Shown here in pieces: positions 16,704-25,177 of a stretch of 64,000 bases of DNA. The stretch is from Chitinophaga jiangningensis (lineage in GTDB: Bacteria > Bacteroidota > Bacteroidia > Chitinophagales > Chitinophagaceae). The notes beneath the pieces are model-generated. The model was not told the origin of the DNA and searched no databases. It saw only the letters and a list, made by a program, of their open reading frames with translations. The stretch's first letter is position 1, and the number at the start of each line of letters is the position of its first letter. The translations under genes were made by a program, and so were the position numbers. The stretch lies in assembly GCF_900142605.1 (NCBI RefSeq), contig NZ_FRBL01000012.1, positions 133,991-197,990 on the forward strand, given 5' to 3'.

Positions 16704-19127
16704 TTAAAATCTGTAGGTCACGTTGGCAGAGAATCTGCGTGGCATTTGCTGTTCAATGGTAGTCCAACCGGTATAGTATTCCTTGTTGGTCAGATTGTCC
16801 AGTTTCAGGCCGATTCTGTATTTCTTCACATCATAGAACACAGATGCGTTCAGGATAGTGTAAGATGGCAGTATGAACTGTCCGGTAGTTACGGTGTTGG
16901 TGATGATGTTTTCACCGGCATAGTTACCGCCGAAGCCAGCGCCGAGGCCGTGGAGAACACCGCTTTTCACGGTATAGCTTACCCAAAGGTTAGCCTGGTC
17001 AACCGGACCGGAACCTACAGGGCGCAGCCCTTTCGTATTGGCAGGTGCTTCAGGCAGGTTGCTGATATTGTGTGCGTAACCTGCGATGATGTTTAAGCCT
17101 GGCAGTGGGTTAGCGCCAACTTCCAGTTCAAAACCGCGGCTGGTTTGCACACCACCCTGGGAGTTGTAGTTATAACTCTGGCCATCAGGCGCCACATAGG
17201 TGGCTGGCAGCAGGATGTTATTTACTTTAATATCATAGTAGCTGGCAGTGAGGTTCAGTTTACCGTTAGCCAGTTCTGTTTTCACACCACCTTCCCACTG
17301 GTTGGCCTGTTGCGGCTTTATGGTGTATTGGAGTTCAGGCAGTGGGAATGTTTGCGGTGCTACGTTTTTGAAACCGTTCATGTAGTTGGCAAACAGGCTT
17401 ACTCTGTCTTTCACTACCTGGTAGATCAGCCCAAACTTAGGGGACAGCGCTACCTGGTTGTAGCCGGTGCCGGTGGTTTGGTTGATATAGTCTTTATAAC
17501 CTTTCAGGTCGTAGTAGTCCACACGCAAGCTGGCCATTGCGAGTAACCTGTCTGTTACATTCAGTACATCGGAGATATAGGCGCTGTAGGTATAGTTGTT
17601 ACGTTGCCCTCTGGTGGCGCCTTTGTTCTCAGAAGCTGCAATTTTTGCATCCGCAGCCTGTCTGTTCAGTTTATTGTAATTAGGATCATTTTTGAATGCA
17701 TCCAGCCTGTCAAACATCACATAAGGAGAGTTGTCATCTGTTTGCTGGAGGTGCAGGAAGTCCAGTCCAAACACCAGTCTGTTACGCATGTTACCGATTT
17801 TGAAATCACCGGTAAAGTTTTGCTGGATGTTGGTGGAGATGGTGGTGGAGTTCTGCTGGTATACGTATCTGTTCAGGGTATCATCTTTGGCACCGAGGAA
17901 CATTACATAAGAGTAATAGCCTTTGGAGGTAGCGCTGTTGCGACCAACTACCGTCTGGGAAGTCCATTTATCTGATATCTTATAATCTGCCGTTGCCTGG
18001 AGGCTGATAGTAGGCGTTTTATAAGTAATATCGTTCATGGTGTAGGATTTATTGAAATTGAAACCAGCTTTCACCATTTGTTCCGGGGTGTTGTATTGCA
18101 GTTTATGGGAGCGGCTCAGGAATATCATTGGCACGTTGGTGGACTCCATGGTATTGAAGATAGTACTGAAGTTCATCGTGAGCTTGTCGTTTACTCTGTA
18201 TTTCAGGCTGGGAGCGAAGAACATGCTTTTGCGAAGGCCAGCGTCCTGCCAGGTACTTTCAGTGGTGTAAGCCGCGATGGTGCGGAGTACTGCAGATTTA
18301 TCTCCGTTTAAAGGAACGTTGATGTCACCGGAAACGCGGTTAAGGCCATAGCCACCGGCAGTATAGGAGATTTCACCGCCGAAGTTGTCGTATGGTTTTT
18401 TGGTCACGAGATTGATCAGACCACCAAAGGAGATGAGGCTGGAGCCATAGAGCGTACCGGATGGGCCTTTGATCACTTCCAGGTTTTCGATGTAGGCGGG
18501 ATCATTTACACCGTTGGTAACACCGGCGATACCATTGATCATGGTAGGCTGCACGGTGAATCCGCGCAGTGCGAAATAGCCGGCGCCATCGGCCGGGCGG
18601 CCGGTAGAGGACCATACTTTGGAGATACCCGGAACATTTTTGATGGCATCATCAAAGTTGGTAATTACCTGTTCTTTCATCAGGGCGGTGCCTACAACAG
18701 CGTATGCCTGCGGGTTTTCCAGGTTTTTGATTGGCAGTTTCGCGATGTATTGGGAGTTTTTTGGATCTTTTTTCTGTGTACCCACTACGGTTACTTCATC
18801 CAGTTGTTTATCCGTTACATTCAGGCGGATGGAAACGGTAGTGGTTTTGTTGGCATCTACCTGTACCGCCTGTTCGGTAGTTTCATAGCCCATCATGGAG
18901 ATGTAAAGGGTATAAGTGCCCGGTTCCAGTTTGCGGAGGGAGAATTCCCCTTTTTCGTTGGATACCGTACCGCGGTCGGTGGGCTTTATTTGAACACTTA
19001 CGAATGGGCCGGGCTGGCCGTCGTTGGTAACGATGGTGCCTTTGATACTACCTGTATGAGTCTGAGCGGAGGCCACTGCGCAAAAAGCGATCAGTAGTGT
19101 GAGAATGCCTGTTAATTTTCTTAGCAT
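16704..19127 (-). CDS. TonB-dependent siderophore receptor
   Basis: Outer-membrane receptor likely for an iron-siderophore complex. Signal peptide at 1-21 (cleaved after ASA-Q), then a carboxypeptidase-regulatory-like domain (about 25-110), the plug at about 125-260 (NVPGISKVWSSTGRPADG, LEVIKGPSGTLYGSS, GGLINLVTKKP), and the barrel ending in VTYRF. The plug sequence matches the FhuA/FecA/FpvA type rather than SusC. There is no N-terminal STN domain, so no sigma/anti-sigma control is expected. No siderophore synthesis or ABC gene is adjacent. At 807 residues it has normal length for this group with the extra N-terminal domain. Confidence 0.92.
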   Translation of the reverse strand: MLRKLTGILTLLIAFCAVASAQTHTGSIKGTIVTNDGQPGPFVSVQIKPTDRGTVSNEKGEFSLRKLEPGTYTLYISMMGYETTEQAVQVDANKTTTVSIRLNVTDKQLDEVTVVGTQKKDPKNSQYIAKLPIKNLENPQAYAVVGTALMKEQVITNFDDAIKNVPGISKVWSSTGRPADGAGYFALRGFTVQPTMINGIAGVTNGVNDPAYIENLEVIKGPSGTLYGSSLISFGGLINLVTKKPYDNFGGEISYTAGGYGLNRVSGDINVPLNGDKSAVLRTIAAYTTESTWQDAGLRKSMFFAPSLKYRVNDKLTMNFSTIFNTMESTNVPMIFLSRSHKLQYNTPEQMVKAGFNFNKSYTMNDITYKTPTISLQATADYKISDKWTSQTVVGRNSATSKGYYSYVMFLGAKDDTLNRYVYQQNSTTISTNIQQNFTGDFKIGNMRNRLVFGLDFLHLQQTDDNSPYVMFDRLDAFKNDPNYNKLNRQAADAKIAASENKGATRGQRNNYTYSAYISDVLNVTDRLLAMASLRVDYYDLKGYKDYINQTTGTGYNQVALSPKFGLIYQVVKDRVSLFANYMNGFKNVAPQTFPLPELQYTIKPQQANQWEGGVKTELANGKLNLTASYYDIKVNNILLPATYVAPDGQSYNYNSQGGVQTSRGFELEVGANPLPGLNIIAGYAHNISNLPEAPANTKGLRPVGSGPVDQANLWVSYTVKSGVLHGLGAGFGGNYAGENIITNTVTTGQFILPSYTILNASVFYDVKKYRIGLKLDNLTNKEYYTGWTTIEQQMPRRFSANVTYRF

Positions 19128-19268
19128 ATTTAGCGTATATGTTGCTTCCTTAAATATGGCAGTGCGTTGGTATTACAGTGCCTTTGAGGCCGCAAAGTTG
19201 GGGCAATGGCATCTCCCTGAGTACTCCAATCGGGAAAATGAGTTACGCGATGCGGAAAAACTGCAAAT

Positions 19269-19302
19269 AAAAAGCCCGGTAACTTTGGTTACCGGGCTTT
19301 TA
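19269..19302 (-). terminator. Terminator of the DUF2723 gene
   Basis: AAAAGCCCGGTAAC pairs with GTTACCGGGCTTTT around TTTG; read on the minus strand it ends in a T run. It follows the stop of the large membrane-protein gene by about 24 bases. Confidence 0.8.
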
Positions 19303-19325
19303 TATATCAGGTATTTCTGAATATA

Positions 19326-22300
19326 TTATTTCTTGGTCGAATCAGGAACGGTGTGTACTTCTACCCCTTGTTCCTGGTTTGCGCCGGGAGTTTGCGGGTG
19401 ACCGAAGTCTACTTTCATACGTTCCATCCAGGCGATCATTTGCTGGGCGGCCTGACCGTCGCGTTTCAGGTCTTCTGTCATTCTGTTGTCCGGCAGTTGG
19501 TTGTAGTAGCGCAGCTGCTGGTTACAGTCTTTGATGATCTTATCGGCGATGGCGTCTCCTTTTTTGGTATCGCCGGCCTGGTAGTAAGCGTAGGCTACCT
19601 GCAGGGAGGTATAGTTATGCATGTTACCAGGGGAGGTCATTGCGTAAGGGTAGTTTTCGTCCAGGATGTTGGAGTCCATGTAGTTCAGGGCTTTGAGGCC
19701 TTCGGCTTTTTTGCCGTCGGCAGCCATGGCTACACCCAGTTTAGCGAATGCCTGGCGGAGATACAGCAGCATTTTCCTGTTAGGCTCATCGAAGTAAGTA
19801 CCAGGTGTTTGCGCACCACCGAAGGAGAATTTAGTCATCATGTTATTATACATCACATCCCTGTTGATGTTGATGTCCATACCAATCGGATCGTTGTTTG
19901 GCTCTTTCGCCAGTGGCACGAGGCGGTAGGTCAGACCATCAGGACGGAGGTAGTCGTTGAGACCGAGATCCGTAGGGCTGGTGAAGTAGATAGGACGTTT
20001 CCAGTTGTTGGTAGCGATGATATCGTATACGGCGAGGTCGTTTTTAACCAGGTAGTTTTTGCTGATTTTGAAAGGAACCTGTGGCAGGATACGGGCGCTG
20101 TCGGCAGCGGACACAACGCCATCTTTAATCACCTGTTCTTTATCGACAGGGATAAACAGCTGGCGGGTAGGGAGGAAGTTCTCGGAGCCACCGTCCTGTG
20201 TATTTACTTTAGCGTTAGCGTCATCGTTGCCCATGAAGGCAATGATTTCTTTCAGGTTAAAGTATTTATCCTGAGGAATATTACCCGGATCGAAGAAGCG
20301 GATAAAGTTGCGGGTTTCGCCGCGGTATTTATCAGGTGTCCAGCTCATTGGAACGCCCGGGCTGTTATTCACTTTTACGCGTTGCTGATCGATGTACCAG
20401 TCTACACCCAGGAGGGAGAGGTTGATCACGCGAACGTCTGTACGAATTCCTTCTACTTCCTGGGCGTACCAGAGTGGGTAGGTATCGTTATCTCCTACGG
20501 TGAAGAGGATGGCGTTAGGAGCGCAGGACTCGAGGTAATCTTTGGCTACGTCTCTGGCGATGGTTTTGGTAGAGCGGTCGTGGTCGTCCCATTCCTGGAA
20601 GCCCATGAGCACGGGTACTGCCAGTAAGCAGATCACGGTAGCAACGGCAGGGCCGGTGGTACCTTTGAGTGATTTTTTGAGCCAGTAGTATACCTGGAGT
20701 ACACCTAAACCGATCCAGACAGCGAAAGCGTAGAAGGAGCCTACATAGGCGTAGTCACGTTCACGTGGCTGGTTACCAGGCTGGTTGAGGTATAATACGA
20801 TCGCAAAGCCTGTAAAGAAGAACAGGAGGGATACGATCAGGGTATCTTTACGATGGTATTTGTATTGGAAGAAGAAACCGATGATACCGAGGATCAGTGG
20901 CAGCAGGAACAGGCGGTTATGTGCTTTGTTCTGGGTAAGACTGTCGGGCATAGCGGATTGGTCGCCATAGAGGAAATTATCTATGAACGGAATACCGGAG
21001 ATCCAGTTACCATCGCGTACGTTGCCATAGCCCTGGGTATCGTTTTGTTTACCGGCGAAGTTCCAGAGGAAGTAGCGGAAGTACATGAAGTTTACCTGGT
21101 ATTGCAGGAAGAATTTCACGTTATCGCCGAAGGAAGGTCTTTCACCTTGCTGGAGGCCTAACCAGGAGCGGTAGTAGTCGGCATGGCCCTGATCGTTGCT
21201 GGCGTCCCAAACGCGAGGGAACAGCATCATATCTTCAGGCGCATATACCGGGTCCATTTTTTTACCGGAAACTTCGTATTTTTTTTCGCCGCGGGCGTAG
21301 ATGTTGCCACCTTCTTTGTATTCAGTAGGGCGTGCGGTAAACACCTGACCATAGATCAGGGGGAAGTCGCCATATTGTTCACGACCGAGGTAACCTACCA
21401 GGGAGATTGGGTTATCTACGTTGTACATATCTACGGAAGGGTTGGCGGTAGAGCGCACCATGGTAGTTACGTAGGTAGAGTAGCCGAGGAGCATGAACAG
21501 GATAACAGCGATAGAGAGTTTGCTGAAATGGACAACTTTCCCTGTATTGAGTTTTACACCAAATGATTTGAGGATGTAAGGGATGGCCAGGAATACTGCA
21601 GCCAGGAAGAATTTGGCGGCGATGGTGGTACCTGAAACATCGTTGAAAGCAGGGATTACGATCAGGCTGGCGATCACGATCAGCGGGGCGTAGATACCGA
21701 ATTTAGGTTTTCTGTAGCCGATGATAAGGATGGCGGTGATGGCCAGGAAGTAGAAGGTAAAACCTGTGAAGAAGCCTAAGCCGAGTTTATTGACGAAGAA
21801 TACGTCCATATAGCCGGAGGCTCTTATGGTATCCTGGATAATGAATTTCTGCACGATACCGGTGATTGCGCAACCGAGGAGGAATGCCCAGAAGGTACCC
21901 CAGGCAGTAACCTTATATTTCCTGAAGTAGTACACCATTACCATGGCTGGGATGGTGAGGAGGTTGAGCAGGTGGACACCGATAGAGAGGCCGAGCAGGT
22001 AGGCGATGAGGACGATCCAGCGGTCGGCATAAGGTTCGTCGGCTTCGTGTTCCCATTTGAGGATGGCCCAGAATACGATGGCGGTGAAGAAGGAGGACAT
22101 AGCGTATACCTCACCTTCGACAGCGGAGAACCAGAATGAATCAGAAAAGGTATAGGCCAGGGCACCTACGGCGCCTGCGCCCATAATAGCGATCATTTTT
22201 TCACGGGAGATCTCTTCACCGGCTTTAACCATCAGACGACGGGCGAAGTGAGTGATGGTCCAGAAGAGGAACAGGATGGTGAAACCAGAAGCGAGGGCTG

Positions 22301-22538
22301 ACATGGTGTTTACACCGAGGGCGGCCTGTGATGGTTTCAGGAAAAAGCTGAACAGTCTTCCGAGCAGCACAAACAGTGGCGCTCCTGGCGGGTGGGGGAC
22401 TTGTACCTTGTACGCACTTGAGATAAACTCGCCGCAGTCCCACAAGCTGCCGGTTGCCTCCATAGTCTTAATGTAAACAAAGCAGGCAATGATACAAACG
22501 ATCCAGCCTACAATGTTGTTGGTCCTTTTAAAATTCAT
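19326..22538 (-). CDS. Large membrane glycosyltransferase-like protein (DUF2723, GT117/TMEM260 type)
   Basis: Polytopic membrane protein of 1070 residues with about a dozen membrane segments in the N-terminal 660 residues and a soluble, TPR-like C-terminal region. The N-terminus has the DUF2723 signature: SLWDCGEFI near residue 33, where the acidic pair is the likely GT-C catalytic motif, then VPHPPGAPLF. Mammalian TMEM260, which shares this domain, is an O-mannosyltransferase, and the family is CAZy GT117. By analogy this protein may transfer a sugar to exported proteins at the inner membrane; the bacterial substrate is not known to me. It is a single-gene unit with its own terminator. Confidence 0.85.
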   Translation of the reverse strand: MNFKRTNNIVGWIVCIIACFVYIKTMEATGSLWDCGEFISSAYKVQVPHPPGAPLFVLLGRLFSFFLKPSQAALGVNTMSALASGFTILFLFWTITHFARRLMVKAGEEISREKMIAIMGAGAVGALAYTFSDSFWFSAVEGEVYAMSSFFTAIVFWAILKWEHEADEPYADRWIVLIAYLLGLSIGVHLLNLLTIPAMVMVYYFRKYKVTAWGTFWAFLLGCAITGIVQKFIIQDTIRASGYMDVFFVNKLGLGFFTGFTFYFLAITAILIIGYRKPKFGIYAPLIVIASLIVIPAFNDVSGTTIAAKFFLAAVFLAIPYILKSFGVKLNTGKVVHFSKLSIAVILFMLLGYSTYVTTMVRSTANPSVDMYNVDNPISLVGYLGREQYGDFPLIYGQVFTARPTEYKEGGNIYARGEKKYEVSGKKMDPVYAPEDMMLFPRVWDASNDQGHADYYRSWLGLQQGERPSFGDNVKFFLQYQVNFMYFRYFLWNFAGKQNDTQGYGNVRDGNWISGIPFIDNFLYGDQSAMPDSLTQNKAHNRLFLLPLILGIIGFFFQYKYHRKDTLIVSLLFFFTGFAIVLYLNQPGNQPRERDYAYVGSFYAFAVWIGLGVLQVYYWLKKSLKGTTGPAVATVICLLAVPVLMGFQEWDDHDRSTKTIARDVAKDYLESCAPNAILFTVGDNDTYPLWYAQEVEGIRTDVRVINLSLLGVDWYIDQQRVKVNNSPGVPMSWTPDKYRGETRNFIRFFDPGNIPQDKYFNLKEIIAFMGNDDANAKVNTQDGGSENFLPTRQLFIPVDKEQVIKDGVVSAADSARILPQVPFKISKNYLVKNDLAVYDIIATNNWKRPIYFTSPTDLGLNDYLRPDGLTYRLVPLAKEPNNDPIGMDININRDVMYNNMMTKFSFGGAQTPGTYFDEPNRKMLLYLRQAFAKLGVAMAADGKKAEGLKALNYMDSNILDENYPYAMTSPGNMHNYTSLQVAYAYYQAGDTKKGDAIADKIIKDCNQQLRYYNQLPDNRMTEDLKRDGQAAQQMIAWMERMKVDFGHPQTPGANQEQGVEVHTVPDSTKK

Positions 22539-22677
22539 AAGGTTGTTTTAAGGTCCGACAAAAATAGAAAAAGTAGCAAATTATGCTAATCTGCCGGATA
22601 GTTTTAACTTTTTGTAAATATATTTTTATTTGTGACTAATTGGTATACAGCGTGGTAGATTAGAAAGCTGCCTGTTA

Positions 22678-22974
22678 TTATTCTAATATGGCGGCGGGTA
22701 TAACGCTCCATGCTGCTGGTTTTGCGGCGAACAGTACCTTGGTTTGTGCCCATGTTTGGCGGAAGAGGTCTGATTTCCGGTAGATTTCCAGTGCTTCTTC
22801 TGATTCCCATTTGCTGAAAGTGAAGAAGGTGTTACCGGAGGCCGGGTGTTCCCAGAGTTCCAGGTGGAGGCATCCGGGGAAGTTACGGATTTGTTGTTGC
22901 TGGCGGGCGAATAGTTCCCGGAAGGAGTGTACCTGATCGGGCAGGAACTCCATTTTAACTAAACGGTTGATCAT
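22678..22974 (-). CDS. Antibiotic biosynthesis monooxygenase (ABM) domain protein
   Basis: Small ferredoxin-like fold protein of 98 residues. It begins MINRLVKMEF and carries RNFPGCLHLELWEH and TFFTFSKWESEEALE, the usual ABM motif with a strand-helix-strand pattern. The family includes cofactor-free oxygenases and heme-degrading enzymes, but many members have no known reaction. The ATG overlaps the last codon of the upstream SAM hydroxide adenosyltransferase gene by four bases, so the two are translationally coupled. Confidence 0.8.
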   Translation of the reverse strand: MINRLVKMEFLPDQVHSFRELFARQQQQIRNFPGCLHLELWEHPASGNTFFTFSKWESEEALEIYRKSDLFRQTWAQTKVLFAAKPAAWSVIPAAILE

Positions 22975-23798
22975 TGAAAGATGATTCTTACAGTTTGGTA
23001 GTATGATAGTTGTTGGAATCCGGCGGGCTGTGTGAGCTGCTCGCGGCGGAAGCCCTGCAGGCCGAATAGGCCGGCTGCGTTGCCTTTGTTGATGGCGATT
23101 TCGAGATAACCTGCCGCGTTGAAGAGGGCCAGTTTGGTACCTTCCGGTACATCGGCGTAGGTTTCGCTGATCTGGCTGATGACTTCATCGCGTCGGAAGA
23201 AGATTCGAAAGCGTCTGTTTTTGCGTTGTGCGGCAAATTGTTCGCGGGTGATGTTGACTACTACGTTTTCGAAGGCGTCGATATGAATGATCTGGCCTTC
23301 GATGAAGTCGTCGCCCACGAGAGGTTGCAGGTTATGTTTGACTACTATTTGCTGGGTGAGGGGAGCCAGTTCGCCGAGTGCGGCGCCTCTGCTTAATTCG
23401 CGGGCGGCGGCGGCGAGTAGTTTGATGATGGCGAAGGTGTTTCTTGGTTCATCTTTGGCCAGTGGTATTTTGATTACTTTTTCGGGCATACCGCCGGCGA
23501 TCATGGTGAGCAGGCCGTTGTCGGCGCAGCCGATGTACTGTCCGTTATGTTCTGCGACGAGCACGTGATCGGGCCGTCGGTCGAACAGGTTGATGAGTAC
23601 GAAGTGGAAGGTGCCTAACGGGAAGTAGGCGAAAGCGCTTTTGCAGATATAGGTAGCCTGTGGCAGGTTGAATGGGCTGATGTGGTGGGTAATGTCAGTA
23701 ACATGACATTCCGGGCAGTATTGCCAGAGCTGCCCTTTGATGGCACCTACCAGGTAATCCTGCAAACCAATGTCTGATGTTAATGTAATAATGGACAT
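22971..23798 (-). CDS. SAM hydroxide adenosyltransferase (DUF62) family protein
   Basis: Member of the family that includes the SAM-dependent fluorinase, chlorinase and SAM hydroxide adenosyltransferase, which cleaves SAM to adenosine and methionine. The N-terminus has ITLTSDIG...DYLVG (Asp9), DITHHISPFN near 35 and the nucleoside-binding ADNGLL at 92-97. The usual DPGVG loop is replaced by LINLFDRRPDH (68-78), as if shortened, so catalytic details may differ. The C-terminal beta domain ends with GLQGFRREQLTQ. It overlaps the ABM gene by four bases. Halogenation is unlikely without further partner genes. Confidence 0.87.
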   Translation of the reverse strand: MSIITLTSDIGLQDYLVGAIKGQLWQYCPECHVTDITHHISPFNLPQATYICKSAFAYFPLGTFHFVLINLFDRRPDHVLVAEHNGQYIGCADNGLLTMIAGGMPEKVIKIPLAKDEPRNTFAIIKLLAAAARELSRGAALGELAPLTQQIVVKHNLQPLVGDDFIEGQIIHIDAFENVVVNITREQFAAQRKNRRFRIFFRRDEVISQISETYADVPEGTKLALFNAAGYLEIAINKGNAAGLFGLQGFRREQLTQPAGFQQLSYYQTVRIIFQ

Positions 23799-24033
23799 GC
23801 CCTAATATCTAAATCCCAATCCCTTTAAATCGTAACCACACGCCGGTCCTCACTGCATGATGGCAACCTTTACTGCGTCGCTTTCCTGTCAAAAAGAATG
23901 CCACCGGTGTAAGATGCAACCTGAGTGCAAAGAAAGTTAAAATAATAATGCAATGTTAAATTAACCGCAATAATAAGTATTTGTACGTACTAACGTTAAC
24001 GGCTAAAGCAGACAATTGTTTATTTCGTATGTT

Positions 24034-24846
24034 TTATTGCAGGGGGGACCCTGGTTCTTTTCTGAAGTGATTGAACACGATACCATCGAGTACACCGGGA
24101 ATGAGTTTGCTGAGCAGTACGGTCAGTTTGCCCTGGGTGGTGAGTACGAGGGTACGTTTGCGTTTAGCGATGGCGGTGCCGATTCGTGCGGCCACTTCTT
24201 CGGCGCTCATAAGTTTATCTTCGTTGAGGGGTGTTTCGCTTTGGGCCTGGCCTTGTGGATTGAGGGCGGTGTTGCGGATATTGGAGGCGGTGAATCCCGG
24301 GCATACCCACATTACGTTAACGCCTGTACGAAGATTTTCGGTGCGCAGTGCTTCGAGGAAGCCCTGCATGGCGAATTTGGAGGCGGAGTATCCGGTACGG
24401 GCGGGGAGGCCGCGGTAGCCGGCGATGGAGGATACTCCTACGATGGTACCTTTATTGGCGAGTATGGAAGGGTAGGCGTATTTAGTGCAATACACGGTAC
24501 CCCAGAAATTGATATCCATGAGTGATTTGAGTACGTTCAAATCGAGGTCTTTGAACAGGGCGCGCATGGATATGCCTGCGTTGTTGATCAGCACATCGAT
24601 TTTTCCAAAGCGTGCGATGACGGCTTCGATAAAAGCTTTACAATCGTTTTCCACGCTCACGTCGGCCACGAAGGTAAACACGTCTTTGGCGTTCAGTTCA
24701 TTTTTCATGGCTTCGAGGGCGGCTTGTTTACGGCCACATACGGCTACGTTGGCGCCCTGCTTTACCATTTCGGCAACGAGGGCTTTACCGATACCAGAAG
24801 AACCACCGGTGATAACAATTGTTTTGTGCTGATAGAAATTATTCAT
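24034..24846 (-). CDS. Short-chain dehydrogenase/reductase
   Basis: NAD(P)-dependent oxidoreductase of the SDR family, 270 residues. It has the dinucleotide loop TGGSSGIG near residue 14, NNAG near 93 and the catalytic YSASK near 158; a serine in GVSSIAGYRG lies 12-13 residues ahead, as expected. The C-terminal extension with several basic and hydrophobic residues (KRKRTLVLTTQGKLTVLLSKLIPG) resembles membrane-associated SDRs of lipid metabolism. It is a lone gene between a 235-base gap (23799-24033, nothing recognisable) and the tRNA-Lys promoter. Confidence 0.9.
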   Translation of the reverse strand: MNNFYQHKTIVITGGSSGIGKALVAEMVKQGANVAVCGRKQAALEAMKNELNAKDVFTFVADVSVENDCKAFIEAVIARFGKIDVLINNAGISMRALFKDLDLNVLKSLMDINFWGTVYCTKYAYPSILANKGTIVGVSSIAGYRGLPARTGYSASKFAMQGFLEALRTENLRTGVNVMWVCPGFTASNIRNTALNPQGQAQSETPLNEDKLMSAEEVAARIGTAIAKRKRTLVLTTQGKLTVLLSKLIPGVLDGIVFNHFRKEPGSPLQ

Positions 24847-24936
24847 GGGTACAATTTAGCGCCACAAAAATAGGAGAGAATTATCTGGAATGAAAATAAT
24901 TACATGAAACAATTTTTTATATAGTGCGAAAAAAAA

Positions 24937-24967
24937 TTTGGTAGTTATGAATAATTTTCTACTTTTG
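24937..24967 (+). promoter_or_regulatory. Bacteroidota sigma-70 promoter of tRNA-Lys
   Basis: TTTG at 24937-24940 and TACTTTTG at 24960-24967, separated by 19 bp. It is the same architecture and the same -7 box as the tRNA-Cys promoter. The tRNA starts 22 bases downstream. Confidence 0.87.
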
Positions 24968-24989
24968 CACTCCCGAAACAAACGGGAAT

Positions 24990-25062
24990 GATTCCGTAGC
25001 TCAGTTGGTAGAGCAATACACTTTTAATGTATGGGCCCTGGGTTCGAGTCCCAGCGGGATCA
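24990..25062 (+). tRNA. tRNA-Lys (anticodon TTT)
   Basis: Acceptor GATTCCG pairs with CGGGATC, the D arm is GCTC-AGTTGGTA-GAGC, the anticodon stem ATACA/TGTAT encloses CTTTTAA (anticodon TTT) and the T arm is CTGGG-TTCGAGT-CCCAG. Discriminator A. CCA is not encoded. It lies at the left border of the A+T-rich ATPase/HNH unit. Confidence 0.97.
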
Positions 25063-25071
25063 CTGAAGAAG

Positions 25072-25104
25072 GGCTAGGTAGTAAAACTACTTAGCCTTTT
25101 TTTA
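25072..25104 (+). terminator. Terminator of tRNA-Lys
   Basis: GGCTAGGTAGT (25072-25082) pairs with ACTACTTAGCC (25086-25096) with one G-U, followed by a seven-T run. Confidence 0.85.
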
Positions 25105-25177
25105 TTTCCCCAAATATTTATTTTGTGTAATTACATTCTAGTGCAGAATAGTTATTTTACAGATAGAAACATACGCC

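Noticed and set aside
19353..20627. Plus-strand open frame of 424 codons
   Set aside because: It is antisense to the C-terminal part of the DUF2723 gene, which has strong family motifs and its own terminator.
22971..23798. Fluorinase or chlorinase for halometabolite synthesis
   Set aside because: The family includes these enzymes, but no halometabolite genes are adjacent and most family members hydrolyse SAM.
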